A DNA stretch of 64,000 nt, from NCBI RefSeq assembly GCF_020283565.1, contig NC_060061.1, positions 47,281,362 to 47,345,361 on the forward strand, in the 5' to 3' direction. The position numbers and the translations under genes were made by a program. Source of the DNA: Trifolium pratense. Taxonomy: Eukaryota; Streptophyta; Magnoliopsida; Fabales; Fabaceae. Every line of letters starts with the position of its first letter. The stretch's first letter is position 1. Under the pieces are notes generated by a model, which worked only from the letters and a program-made list of their open reading frames with translations, was not told the origin of the DNA and made no database searches. This document shows positions 22,738-34,023 of this stretch, in pieces.

Positions 22738-22905
22738 GGTTTTTCATTTGTCATTTTCCCATGCCTAGGGAAAGAAAAAAACATTCACTTTCCCTCTGGT
22801 TTTCAATTTGTCATTTTCCTCACGCCTAGGGAAAGAAAAAAGTTATTTTCTCGCTCGGATTTTCAGTTTGTCCTTTTCCCCGCATCCAGGGAAAGTAAAA
22901 GGCCT
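22738..22905 (+). repeat. three-unit 60-bp tandem repeat before the second Di19-like gene
   Basis: Three units of about 59-60 bp start at 22742, 22801 and 22861. Each contains ttcaatttgtcattttcc, then cctagggaaagaaaa. The array ends about 80 bp before the ATG at 22985 and therefore lies in the promoter or 5' UTR. The open frame through it is explained by the repeat. Confidence 0.75.
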
Positions 22906-22984
22906 TTCGAAATCCATCAAAACAAAACATTTCAACTTTTTAATACTTTTTTGTTGAGAAAGGGTAAAGCGATTTCTTGAAACA

Positions 22985-25308
22985 ATGAAAATACCTAAAA
23001 TCATTCTGAACTCTTCTTATTTTTCTTCTTCTTCACCAATTCCTCCTAAGGAGCATCAAGGTGTTTCAGCTTTTGACAATCTAGTTTCAATGAGGCATGA
23101 ACTTTCAAATATCTTGGCACCGAAAATTCGTATTGTGAATGAGATTGACGATTCTGCTCATAAAAAAGGTTATTTTTTATTTTTTTTTTAATTATCTTTC
23201 TCTATGAGCTTGTTGATTCTGTATGGTGTATATGAAAGCTTGTTTTTTGCTCAACAATGCCAAAACAAAAATGAAAAATATGTTGGCATAACTAGATTAA
23301 TATGTTCTATTTGATCTATCAAGGTTTTTCTTCCTGGGTGTATTTTGTTGAATAGATTTGATCATATGTTAACTTCTTAATTTAGCTGAGGATTTTCTTG
23401 AGTATTTTTTTTATATTTGGATGAAGAAAAAGAGAGGTTAAAAATTAAACCTTTTCATTGTTATGGAGCTTTTTACACTAGTTGGAGTAGTCATGAAAGT
23501 CTCTAAACCTAACCCATTTCAAAACTATGTTGAAAAGAAATTAAATTTCCCCTAATTTAGAGAAATTGGATGATTTCAAGCACACAAATAAGGAGTGTAA
23601 CCTCACATATTTTTTAGCATCATTCTTTTTCTTTCTTGTTGGTATTTTGTGAGCTTGTGCCTCTGGATTTGTGTAAGACACCATTAGTTTTTTTTTTCTT
23701 CTATTTTATTAAATTTATTTTGATATTGCACTTTGTATGTCATGAAAATAGGATTTCTTGTGCTAGAAATATTTTTCTGATGTTGATCCATTTTATTTTG
23801 AACTTAACGAAGATACTGTGTTGTTGAATATTCCAGTTGACCTGGATGAGGTTTATTTGTCGATTGTTAAATGTCCGTTATGCAATTTCGACATTGAAGT
23901 TTACTCACGTCGTGGCCATTCCGAAGATTATCAAACATGTAATATGGTATGACTTCTTGGATTTGAAGATTTATCATTTATGTTTAACGTCGTAATTTAT
24001 TGCTAAAGTAATTTTATTTTTCTTTTCGTTTTTGTTAGAAATAATATAAAACCATTAATGTGGTCATATCCTAACAGTTAGATTTTGTTTCCTTTTCCTA
24101 GTTTCCTTGATTGATTATTCATAAGTGGTCTACTATTGAATTTGTTATAATTTATAAAAATGAATGTACTTTCTTAGTTGCTAATGAAATTGAACAAAAG
24201 CATTTTTAAACTTTTAACACAGGTGTATCATTTGTTTTTTAACAAAAGACATTACTTTGTTATAATAGAAATTTGATATTTGATTGACTGGTTCACTGTT
24301 TCTATATCAGATTTGTCCTGTGTGTGATGAAAAATTTGGAGAGAATGAAATTAGAACAGTTCATAATACAAGTTATCCAATCTTGCGAAAGGTATCTGTT
24401 ATTTATTATCATATGATTTATGTATTGTTTAATTGTCACATACGACAGTTCATCTTAGGAGTCATTGATTCTTATCTAACATAGTTGAAGATTTTGATAT
24501 AACGATGTATAATTTCTAAATAGCGTATTTGGAACCTGCAGAAACATGGTGTCTCGAATGTTGCTTGGGAAATACCTCATGACAAGAAAGTTTCTTCTTG
24601 GGATAATGATTTTCTCTTGGTTTCGGATGAAGAAGATACAATCAGTAATGCCTCGGACATTACTGATACAAAAGACATCTTCATTGAAAAAAGGTACGAT
24701 CATTTTTCCATTTATATGTTGTAACGGGGGTATGCTTTTGTGAATAAAAATTTACCAAGTTCTTGGATGTTATAAATATTAAATGAACTCATAAGAATAG
24801 TGTATATTATAATATGATAGCATTCTATCTCATCGACTGTGTTCTCTACATTAAATAAAAATATTGTTTCTCGTGGTATGAAAAATATATATAGATGATT
24901 GTGTTATCATAGATTTCCAAATTGTTGTAAACTTTATGGTATATTTCTAAATTATATGGGATCTATAAGATATCACTAAGATTTTATTCAGCAGTACATT
25001 TTCCATAGTGTCTGTCTATGTTCATAATTATGCATGCCAATAAAAACATGTAGTAACATAACACTCACTTAAATATTCTGTATTTGTTGAATTGAGATAC
25101 AATTCAATCAATATTACTCTAAATTTTGCTCTAACCTAATATGATTATATTTACTACACATACCCAATGCTGAAATTTTGGTGGTTATGTTTGCAGCTCT
25201 GAGGGGGTAGATGCATCAGATATCGATGATGAACAGGACATTCAAGAGAGAAGTAACAAGGCTGGATTTTCTCAAGAGTTGCTTATGTCAACTATATTCT
25301 TAGAATAA
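22985..25308 (+). CDS. Di19-like zinc-finger protein
   Basis: Five exons, 22985-23168, 23837-23946, 24311-24391, 24542-24693 and 25197-25308, close into 212 residues. Exon 2 carries CPLCNFDIEV..RRGH and exon 3 carries CPVCDEKFGENEIRTVH, matching the paired CPxC..H / CPVC..H layout of the Di19 zinc-finger domain. The C-terminus ERSNKAGFSQELLMSTIFLE matches the Di19 C-terminal motif. Di19 proteins are small nuclear factors in drought, ABA and light signalling. An upstream in-frame acceptor (exon 2 from 23813) would add eight residues; the acceptor used in the sister gene (cttaacAG) is here mutated to cttaacG. The N-terminus differs from classical Di19, so this is a divergent member. Confidence 0.75.
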
Positions 25309-25517
25309 TTGAATAGATAGTCATCTATTTGCTTGAAACTTCATAATTAATTACTTCTTTCAAGATTGCTTTGATACTTGTAATAATTACAAGTTAACTT
25401 TTTTTTGGGACCAAATTACAGGTTGATTTTATTGTGTGAGTGAGTTATAAACAAAAACAATAGTATAATTATGATATTTTATTATGGTAAATGAGTGAGT
25501 ATTAAAATATCTAGGAT

Positions 25518-25519
<2 letters not shown>

Positions 25520-25582
<63 letters not shown>
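25520..25582. repeat. (AT)n microsatellite at the left edge of the foldback element
   Basis: About 31 AT dinucleotides directly abut the left end of the element at 25583. A second run abuts its right end. Confidence 0.95.
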
Positions 25583-25584
<2 letters not shown>

Positions 25585-27183
25585 GTTTTCTAACTTAGAC
25601 CCTAGTTAGGTCTAAGTTAGCAAGGTGCACCTTTTCAATTGGACCAAAATACCCATTCTTTTTAATTAATTAACCAAAATACCCATCAATGGACGCAGAT
25701 CCAGTGTCGCGCGCGTACCGAAGGACCATGGTTACAGACCGTTGATTTCCATCAGACAGCCAAGATCTGATCTCATCAAGACTGTATGATCCATCCGACA
25801 GCCCAGATCATCCTGATCCATCAGATTCCAGCGCGTGCGCCACACTGGATTACACCCTGGAGAGAGAAAAATTTGCTTTTTAAAAGTAGGACACGTGTCA
25901 CACAATGGTTGGCTGGACGTGATTTTTGTTCATTTAATACTTTGAACTCAATTATTTCGTTGTAAATTAATTTTTTATTTTTTTTTTATACCAAAATTCA
26001 TAATTTTTTTTTTCCTACAAATAGAGACTTGGTTCGTTTGATTTGGACACCGAAAAAAAATGCAATTTTTCACTACCTTAATCTCATTTTTTGTCTACTA
26101 AATACGTTACTTGTGTGTTGTAATTTAACACGCACCACTCAACCAACTCACTGAAACCATTATACCAGGAAAATAGTAGATAATATTCTGGAACTTTTGG
26201 TATATTTTATGAAATTTTTGGAGACCTGAAACTATTTTTAGTTAATTAAATGAGATAAAACGGTAATTAAAAACTAGTGTTTGCTTCTGAAACCATTTTA
26301 CTGGTAGAATGGTTGCACATAGTTGTATTCTGAAACCATTTTACTGGTAGAATGGTTTCAATGAGTAATTTATTAATTGTGTTTGCTTCTGAAACCATTT
26401 ATCTGGTACAATGGTTTCAGAGAGTTGTAATCTGAAACCATTTTGCTGGTAGAATGGTTTCAGTAAGTTGATTATTAGTTATTTGCTTCTGAAACCATTT
26501 AGCTTGTAGAATGGTTGCACATAGTTGTATTCTGAAACCATTTTACTGGTAGAATGGTTTCAGTGAGTAATTTATTAATTGTGTTTGCTTCTGAAACCAT
26601 TTATCTGGTACAATGGTTTCAGAGAGTTGTAATCTGAAACCATTTTGTTGGTAGAATGGTTTCAGTGAGTTGATGTAAGGTAGTGAAAAATGAGATTAAG
26701 GTAGTGAAAAATTGGGTTTTTTTTCTGTGTCCAAATCAAACGAACCAAGTCTCTATTTGTAGAGAAAAAAAAATTATGAATTTTGGTATAAAAAAAAAAA
26801 AATTAATTTACAACGAAATAATTGAGTTCAAAGTATTAAACGGAAAAAAATCACGCCCAGCCGATCAGACAGCGACACGTGTCCTGCTTTTAAAAAGTAG
26901 ATTCTTCTCTCTAGGGTGTAATCCAGTGTGGTGCACGCGCTGGAATCTGATGGATTCGGATGATCTGGGCTGTCTGATTGATCAGACAGTCTTGATGAGA
27001 TCAGATCTTGGCTGTCTGATGGAAATCAACGGTTTGTAACCATGGTCCTGCGGTACGCGCGCGACACTGGATCCGCGTCCATTGATGGTAATTTGGTTAA
27101 TTAATTAAAAAGAATGGGTATTTTTGTCCAACTGAAAAGGTGCACCTTGCTAACTTAGACCCAACTGGGTCTAAGTTAGCAGC

Positions 27184-27186
<3 letters not shown>
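25583..27186. mobile_element. 1.6 kb foldback element with 0.5 kb inverted arms
   Basis: The left arm (25583 to about 26095) and right arm (about 26683-27186) are long, very similar inverse complements; shared landmarks include aaggtgcacctttt, ccatggttac, acacgtgtc and ggttcgtttgatttgg. Each arm ends in its own hairpin: ctaacttagacc/ggtctaagttag at 25590-25620, and gctaacttagaccc/gggtctaagttagc at 27149-27180. The core is a palindromic satellite (26286-26675). There is no transposase. It sits between two TA microsatellites, so a TA-run target is likely. Superfamily is unresolved. Confidence 0.85.
26286..26675. repeat. higher-order palindromic tandem array
   Basis: Eight units start with tctgaaaccatt at 26286, 26329, 26388, 26431, 26488, 26531, 26590 and 26633. 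Spacings are 43, 59, 43, 57, 43, 59 and 43 bp, so a four-unit block of 202 bp is repeated twice. Most units are themselves inverted repeats (CTGAAACCATT..AATGGTTTCAG). Confidence 0.93.

Positions 27187-27250
<64 letters not shown>
27187..27250. repeat. (TA)n microsatellite at the right edge of the foldback element
   Basis: About 32 TA dinucleotides between the element end (gcagcccc) and the next repeat (gaggagggatc). Confidence 0.95.
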
Positions 27251-27253
<3 letters not shown>

Positions 27254-27649
27254 GAGGGATCTGTTGACTTCAGGAGTAAGTCTTCATTGACTTACTCTGC
27301 TTAATAACTCGATATCGGCATTATATTTTTTCAATCCATCCGTTAAATTCAAAGATCTTATTGAGTAGATCAACTCCACAAATTTTTATAAAAATTCAAA
27401 AAATGTAGTTATGTATTTAGACTATTGAAATTCAACGGTTTTTTAAAAAGTTTGTCACACCTTCAATTGAAGTTATTAGAAAAAGTGTCAAACAGTTTTG
27501 AATTTTATTGGATTGAAGAAATATAATGCAGATATCGAGTTAGCATGTTAACATTCTCCTAAAAATAAAATCCAACTAATAATATCTTACTACATTTTAC
27601 TGATATAAAAATTACTTAATCATTATCTTATAATATATTATAAACTAAG
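27251..27649. other. unclassified repeat after the TA run
   Basis: Starts gaggagggatctgttgactt, similar in style to the sequence after the TA run at 20215. It contains short inverted words (atatcggcattatatt near 27312 and aatataatgcagatatcg near 27519), suggesting a foldback-type repeat from about 27300 to 27540. No coding region. Confidence 0.45.
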
Positions 27650-28145
27650 AGTATAGAGGGTTTGTGTCCCCTCAAAGGGATTGTGCAGTGTTTTGAGTCG
27701 TTTATTGGGTTAGCACTAGTGTGACATGTTGTTGTGTGGTCTATTTGGACCTTTTGGAATGATATTATTTTTGCCAGAGGGTCTTCAGGGGTCGAGAAGG
27801 TGTTGGATAGGGTGAAACTCGGCTCTTGGAAATGGTTTCTAGACAAAAACTTTACTAGCTCATGTTCTTTTTCTGAGTGTGGGAGATGCAAGATCTCCTG
27901 TGTTGGGCCCAATAGGGTATGGTGGGGATGACTTACGTTCCTATTATGGGATCCGTTGAGTTGGCTCTCATGGCGTGATTATTGTCTTTGGCTAGTTTTC
28001 CTCTTTTTCTCCTTTATGTTGGCGACCATGGGCAGGTTTGGTCGTTTTCGATCACTTCAGCTTCTTCGGTTTTTCTTTTATTATTTTTTTAGTTTTTTGG
28101 TTAGTGTATTTCTAGTATTCTTGCTTTGTACATTGACCTACTTCT

Positions 28146-28151
<6 letters not shown>
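27650..28151 (+). pseudogene. 3' end of a LINE (decayed)
   Basis: The frame at 27734-27931 reads WSIWTFWNDIIFARGSSGVE..VKLGSWKWFLDKN, the WxxWxxRNxxIF..SWKWF region that closes ORF2 of many plant LINEs. An in-frame stop lies just upstream, and a GT-rich 3' UTR follows and ends at a TA microsatellite. It is a 5'-truncated, inactive copy. Confidence 0.7.

Positions 28152-28211
<60 letters not shown>
28152..28211. repeat. (TA)n microsatellite
   Basis: About 30 TA dinucleotides directly after the LINE 3' UTR; possibly grown from the LINE tail. Confidence 0.95.
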
Positions 28212-28217
<6 letters not shown>

Positions 28218-29037
28218 TTTATATTTTTCTTTTATTAGTATTATTTTTATAGTTTTGCAAATGACAATACAATAATAGCATAGTTTGATAAACATAGATT
28301 TTCAAGTACAAGAAATTAAATTACAATTAAAATTAAGGTCTTTCAAGAAAATTTAATATATATTCGGGTGAGTGAATGAGTTTCGGGTGTGGGTTTGATA
28401 CAACTCAAACCCACACTCATATATTAGGGTGTCACCCGAACCCAACCCAGTCAACTCGGATTTCGCCCGTTGACTTGAGTTTGGGTTCGGGTGGGTCTAT
28501 CGGATTTGGGTTTTCCCGCCATCCCTATTTTTAGAGGGATTGAAATAAAAGTTAAAAATATGCATTTTTTGTGATTCATATTATTTTGTTCTGCAACTTT
28601 TTTCTTGAAGCCGAACGGAGGTAGTGAAAAAGTAGAGGCTTGAAGGCGTGTGTTATGACTTATGATTCAAACTAGCACATGTGGCAATATACTTAGCATA
28701 ACATAATTGGTTCGGGGAAATGGACACATGGCTAGTGATCCTAAAATCAAGGAACCATTGGGTTGTGCTCAATAGTGGGTATGAAGAAAATGGATGAAGT
28801 CTCTCCTCTCTTCTTTTGGTACTCTCTTTGTAGAGTAATGGTTAAGTCTTAGACTTAATCTTCTTCTATATTTTCTTTAATGCTTCTTTTGTACTAAGAA
28901 TACCAATTTTAATTGGGTTCTCATCTATCAATTTTACTTTTAATTCAATAATCAATTTGCAATTATCAATTTATCATATCTTCAATTTTGGGAACCCTTA
29001 CAGCGTCGTGTTGGATGGAGAGAGCGGTGGTTGTGTG
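28212..29037. other. intergenic stretch with a GGGT/ACCC-rich hairpin
   Basis: The segment 28365-28530 is rich in gggttcgggt and acccgaaccc words, with a perfect hairpin gtgtgggtttga/tcaaacccacac at 28387-28416. The rest is AT-rich and non-coding. Confidence 0.5.
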
Positions 29038-29045
29038 ACAAGGAG

Positions 29046-29376
29046 TAGGGGTGGGCATGGTTTGATTTTGGAAGAAAACTGAACCGAACCGAACTAAACT
29101 GTTTTCAAAATTTATAGTAACCGAACCAAACTGTTTGTCTTTCGAACTGAACCGAACCGAATTGTTAAAGTGGTTCGGTTTTATGGTTTTGAACCAAACC
29201 ATAACTAATTTTTCACTAAAAATTAGTGAACCATTAAACCAAACTAAACCGAACCAAACTGATAACCATGAACCGAACTGTTTCAGTTCAGTTTTAAAAC
29301 TGTTAGTTTTGGTTCAATTTTTTTTAGTTTAGTTTGGTGGTTCGGTTTGGTTTTTGGGTTTTTTTGCCCCCACCTA
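29046..29376. mobile_element. hAT-type MITE
   Basis: The ends TAGGGGTGGGCA and TGCCCCCACCTA are inverted with two mismatches. An 8 bp duplication, acaaggag, flanks it at 29038-29045 and 29377-29384. The interior is a run of ccgaaccaaac / gtttggttcgg words that pair with each other, so the whole 331 bp can fold. Confidence 0.88.
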
Positions 29377-29384
29377 ACAAGGAG

Positions 29385-30321
29385 AAGAACAAAGGTCACG
29401 CGAGAGAGAAAAGAGAAGATAATGAAAGATTTGTTAGGCATGAGGCATGCTTATTTTTGTTTTGTTTTATTTAATGATTTTTTAGGTTTTAACTTTGAAT
29501 GCTTTGTGAGATTTTTTTCTTTCTTGAAGATAATAAAAGATTTGTTAGATTTATGTGTTTTAAAATTAGTCAGTGGACTATACCAAAAAAAAAAAAAAAT
29601 AAAAATTAGTCAGTGGACATTTAATGTCTTTTCACACAATTTTAAATTTTTTCACAAAAAATAATGACAAGCCAATGTTTCTACCACACGCGATAGTGGT
29701 CTAATCAGCAAATTCTGACCACATCAACATTTTTTAGTGACATGTCAAAACGAAGGATTAATATGAAAGGAATAAAAACCAAAGTTTCTTAATTCATTTC
29801 TCTCCAAAACTTTGTTCACCATTGGTGCTGAAAATGTAGATTTTGAGTTGTGTGGTGTGACTGTGGACTATCAATTTATATATTTTCCTGCAATTTTCAT
29901 ATTTTGAAAACATTCAACAATTTTCTTATTTTCAAGGTCAATAAAAATGTCTCCCTCTATAATATAAGTGATGATGTATCTCTCATGCAAGTTTGCATCA
30001 ATTTTTTATAATATCCATATGAAAGATAACAATATGTATATAGAATTTTAAACAATGATTCCAAAAATGATTCAAATTCTAATGCCGGTTGAGGAGTAAT
30101 TTCTCAGGCATGATTTTGCATTCAAATGTCTTGTACCATAGTTAGCATTGAACATAGTTCAATAAGATAGGGTTCAAAATGTTAGAAATTAAATTCACAG
30201 GTTTCTGTGTGCTAAGCTCAAAGCAATGCACATAATAAGTGAAACGATATTATGGCAATAATGTTAAACTCGGAAAAAATTGTACAAGAGCCCCTTTATT
30301 CACAAAGCTCAATTTTTGGCT
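29385..30321. other. AT-rich intergenic stretch and PRS 3' flank
   Basis: No gene seen. The last 50-100 bp probably contain the 3' UTR of the minus-strand PRS gene. Confidence 0.4.
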
Positions 30322-33300
30322 TCAAATTTGAAGGGCATTAGCAATTGACCCTGCTAGACTCAATACTTCAAACGGAGCTTGATTTGCTAGAGCTTTGACA
30401 GTAACTGGGCAAGAATCTGTGATCCAAAAGTAGGAAAATGCTTTCTCCGAGGCTTCTGCAAGTTACAGATAAAATCGCAATAAGATTCAAATATATGAAA
30501 ATATAGGAATGTACAAGTATGTGAGATTGGGGCAGGACTAACCATCTTTATGAGTGAATCGCAACCATGATTGGTTAGGGAACACGCCGTGTGTAACATA
30601 GGCACTCACTTTTGCTGCGCCATTGGCTGCCAATACTTTCTGAGGGAAAGCAACAGGTAAAAAGATAAAAATGTTGTGTTGCATGACGAAGACACATGCA
30701 CTGAAAATAGACATAAGCCGATACACATACACGTGTATATAGAAATTGATGGCCTATTTGGTTTGAGAAATCGATTTCTATTGACTATATTTCGGACCTA
30801 AAATCCTCTGTATCGCTTTTCTAATGTATCGTTTACTTTTGGTCTTATTGAGCCATTTTAAAATGCGTCTTAGTATGTTGAGAAAAAGGGTCGTTTATAA
30901 ACTACCCTTACGTCAATTCCCAAACAATCTAGGACTTTTTAGTTTACTGAAAAGAAAACATGTTGGTAGTTTTGTAATCAAAACCTAAAAAATATGGAAA
31001 TAATACGTTTTCTCAAACCAATTAAGTATTGCTTATTTTCGGTTTGCAAACACATCTTTAATCATCAAACATAAACAATATTTTTTCCGAAAAAATAAAC
31101 ATTTTATGATTCAGAAATTGATAACTGACCTGACATTCGATCAGGGTGCCTCCAGATTGGACCAAATCATCAACAATCACAACATGATGACCAGAGACAT
31201 GACCTTCCTTGAGCCGAACTATCCTCTTGTCACCTTCACGTACCTTTGTACATACAACCTGCCACTCCAAAATTTCAGACAACTATAAACAAAAAAATAT
31301 AAATATAAATAAACTACATATATCCTTATTGGAGACCAACCACTGAATAATTGTCAAACTGCTTGTGGAATCGCTTCCATGCACCGTCATCTGGAAACGC
31401 AATAACTACCTGATAATAACAAAAAGAAATTCAGGCTGCAGGTATGTCAATTTTTCATGCAATAACTACCTGATAATATGTAGAATACTCACATTATCAG
31501 CATCAGGAAGTTGTTGCAGACGTTCCTTTAGAAGAGGAATACCAGTCTCAAACAACGGCAAAACCTCATCTCCGAAATAAAACCTCTCCTGCGTAATTTC
31601 AAATCATGATGACTACTAAAAACTATAATTCACTGTTATAACATCAAGTACAATTCCTAAGCATGCTCCTAAAACTCAATAAAATACAATGATGAAGCCA
31701 TGATTTACTAAAAGTTTGAGAAAATGTTATAAAAGAAAAGTTCATAAGTTTTCTTTTGTCGAACCTAAGGACCTTAAATACAAAAAACCTATAATAAAAC
31801 TTCCTTTGAATGCATTAAAAACACAAACCTGCAATGCATGAATGTCATATATGACTAAACTAGTAGGGCCACCTCTTGAAATTGGAATATTTGACAACAT
31901 CCTTGCAAGGGTGAAGGCAGTTGCTACATCTCCTTCTTCTTCCATTCGTTCCATTGATCCAGTTGGGAAGAAAGGCAATACCAATGTGAAAGAAGCAACA
32001 AATAGGCGGGGGAGTGCATATATAACAGAAAGTTGTTCAAAGACTTGAGCTGGAGAGCTGAATGATGCCAAAAAGGCAACATGTTGACCTCGGAGATCTT
32101 CTGCATTATTTATAAATATATTTGGAAACCCATCGGCAAAAGACCTGGATAAGCATAAAATAAATCTGGTATCAATTACGTCAAAAATAAAAAACCTACA
32201 TTCGACATTCAGTTTGTTTGTTTGTAATGTTATAAGTACAGGTTGAATTTTATTTGAGAAATCAAGATCCCCAAACTGCGGAGGATACGGGGAAAAGAGA
32301 CATAACTCAGGCAATTGGGATGACCAAGAATATAACTAAGATTGCTACTGAAGTACTTTTTTTTTGGTACATCAACGAAATGGCAAAGCCATCATAAACT
32401 CACGCACACAAGTGAGGGAGCCGGGGTTCGAACCCCGGTCATGGCGTCCGGACTAACAATTTCGGCATTATTTTGTCAGTTGAGCTAGGACTTGTGGACA
32501 ATTGCTACTGAAGTTCAAATTAGCATAACTAAATATCATGAGGATAAAATTTCAGACAAATGTCGTTGAAAATATCAAAAACTAAATGCAGACAGTATAA
32601 TTTCTTCCAAACAAAAAAACGATAACCTTGTAGTACTATATGGCTTGGATCCATTGCGAATCTATTCTAGATAGTGTTGTTAAATTGTAGCTATGGCGCG
32701 GCAGGTTTTTTGTCAACCGTCATGGTCATAGGCGATTTGTGAAGGGGATACCTGCCATGGTAGCGCAATAGGACACAATTTTGTGTTTAAAAGGCGGATT
32801 TTAGACCATCCACCATCGATAACTCCGAATTGTAGGTAGTCTCACCATGCAAATCCTACGATATTCTAAAGCAATGTTCACTATTGACATACATTGCCCC
32901 GTTATCACCATTAATGTCTTCATTAACTCATCCACCACTGAATTTATAGTCCTTCCTTCCTATTTTATGGGTCAAGATTGGCTGCAGTAATTATTACACA
33001 CTGTTTTTAATCTAAACCGCCAATCTGAGATCGCACGGCCTAAATTAAAAACTCCATCTTCTCATCTAAAACGATCTCAGCTGTTGGTTTATGATCGAAT
33101 GGCTAAAATCTATTACAGCGCCATGCTGTAACTGCGTTTAATCCTTGTCCCTATTTTATGAATCAGAATCATTCTTTTCAAAAATAATTTTATACACATT
33201 TACTGATCAGCTCAACTAGTTAGTATTAACTCAAATCTTTCAAGTTTTGTAAGTTGCCATTGACAACCAACAATTAAAATTTCTTAAAACCATTGAAAAC

Positions 33301-33844
33301 AATTGACCAGAACATTGTGATCTCTTTCTGACCATTCAGTGTTACACCTGAAACTAGTTATAATAGGTATCATCTCCAAACCTTAAAATTGTATCACAGT
33401 GATTCAAAGAATTTAGTTTATGAAACCCTTCAATTACTACACAGTTAATTCAGCCTAACATTAACAAAATATAATCTTTTCATTCAAAAAATTAAATTTT
33501 TTAAGGGGACTAATATCAACTTGAATTTTTTTAAACAAAGACACGAAATTGAAACCTAAAATAAACTTAAGAACCAGACATACAAAATTGATAGTCAAAG
33601 ACAAGTACACAAATATCAGCAGTATCTAACAGAACCTTAACATCAAAGAGGCATAACTATATGCAAAAAAAAAAAAAAAAAAAAACAGAAACAAGAAAAG
33701 TGTAGGAGAGGAACCTAACCTCCATTTGATGTTCTGGAGAGTGATGTTAGTGGGAGAGTGAGAAGCAACTTTGTTGGCAAGTTGTTCACAATCAGTTGAG
33801 TAGAAAAGATTAACATGTTTCTTTGGAGACTTTAATAATGCCAT
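30322..33844 (-). CDS. PRS4: ribose-phosphate pyrophosphokinase, PRS4/PRS3-like (class II)
   Basis: Seven exons, 33844-33720, 32144-31829, 31588-31493, 31409-31341, 31258-31130, 30639-30543 and 30455-30322, close into 321 residues. The enzyme makes PRPP from ribose 5-phosphate and ATP, feeding purine, pyrimidine, NAD, His and Trp synthesis. Recognisable blocks are [17 protein letters not shown] near residue 35-50, [69 protein letters not shown], and the PRPP-binding loop [14 protein letters not shown]. The ending [15 protein letters not shown] agrees with Arabidopsis PRS4 by recall. There is no long N-terminal transit peptide, so it is probably cytosolic. Intron 1 (1.6 kb) carries a SINE. The acceptor of exon 4 exists in two tandem copies. 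The symbol is by similarity. Confidence 0.95.
32356..32500 (-). mobile_element. tRNA-derived SINE in PRS intron 1
   Basis: On the minus strand it has an A-box-like tagctcaactgac, a B box ggttcgaaccccgg and an A-run tail. It is flanked by a perfect 14 bp duplication, attgctactgaagt, at 32342-32355 and 32501-32514. Confidence 0.92.
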
Positions 33845-34023
33845 TGTTGTTGTGTTTAGAAAAGCAAAAGCGTGGAGAGAAAGCAGAAAGAAGAAGAAAT
33901 AGAATATAAAAAATAAGGGTTTTTGGTTTAGTCAGTCTTAGAAGAAGCGAAGAAGATACGGAGGGAACAGAGTTACAATGTTTTGGGTCGGGTCGGGTAT
34001 ACTTTGTTGACCAATGTTAGTTT

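Noticed and set aside
22609..22980. 123-residue frame before the second Di19-like gene
   Set aside because: Explained by the 60-bp tandem repeat; no domain, and it sits in the promoter or leader.
26286..26675. CRISPR-like array
   Set aside because: Units are palindromic and spacers repeat in a fixed 43/59/43/57 order; the region is a plant transposon core.
28101..28295. Tyr/Ile-repeat proteins
   Set aside because: Translation of the TA microsatellite.
28966..29332. Short frames on both strands
   Set aside because: They are translations of the hAT MITE's gaaccaaac words.
31742..32314. 190-residue minus-strand frame taken as a complete gene
   Set aside because: Only 31829-32144 is coding (PRS exon 2); the ends read into introns past a clear acceptor and donor.
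32356..32500. Possible tRNA gene (ggttcgaacccc)
   Set aside because: A and B boxes are present, but no clover-leaf forms; the A tail and 14 bp duplication show a SINE.
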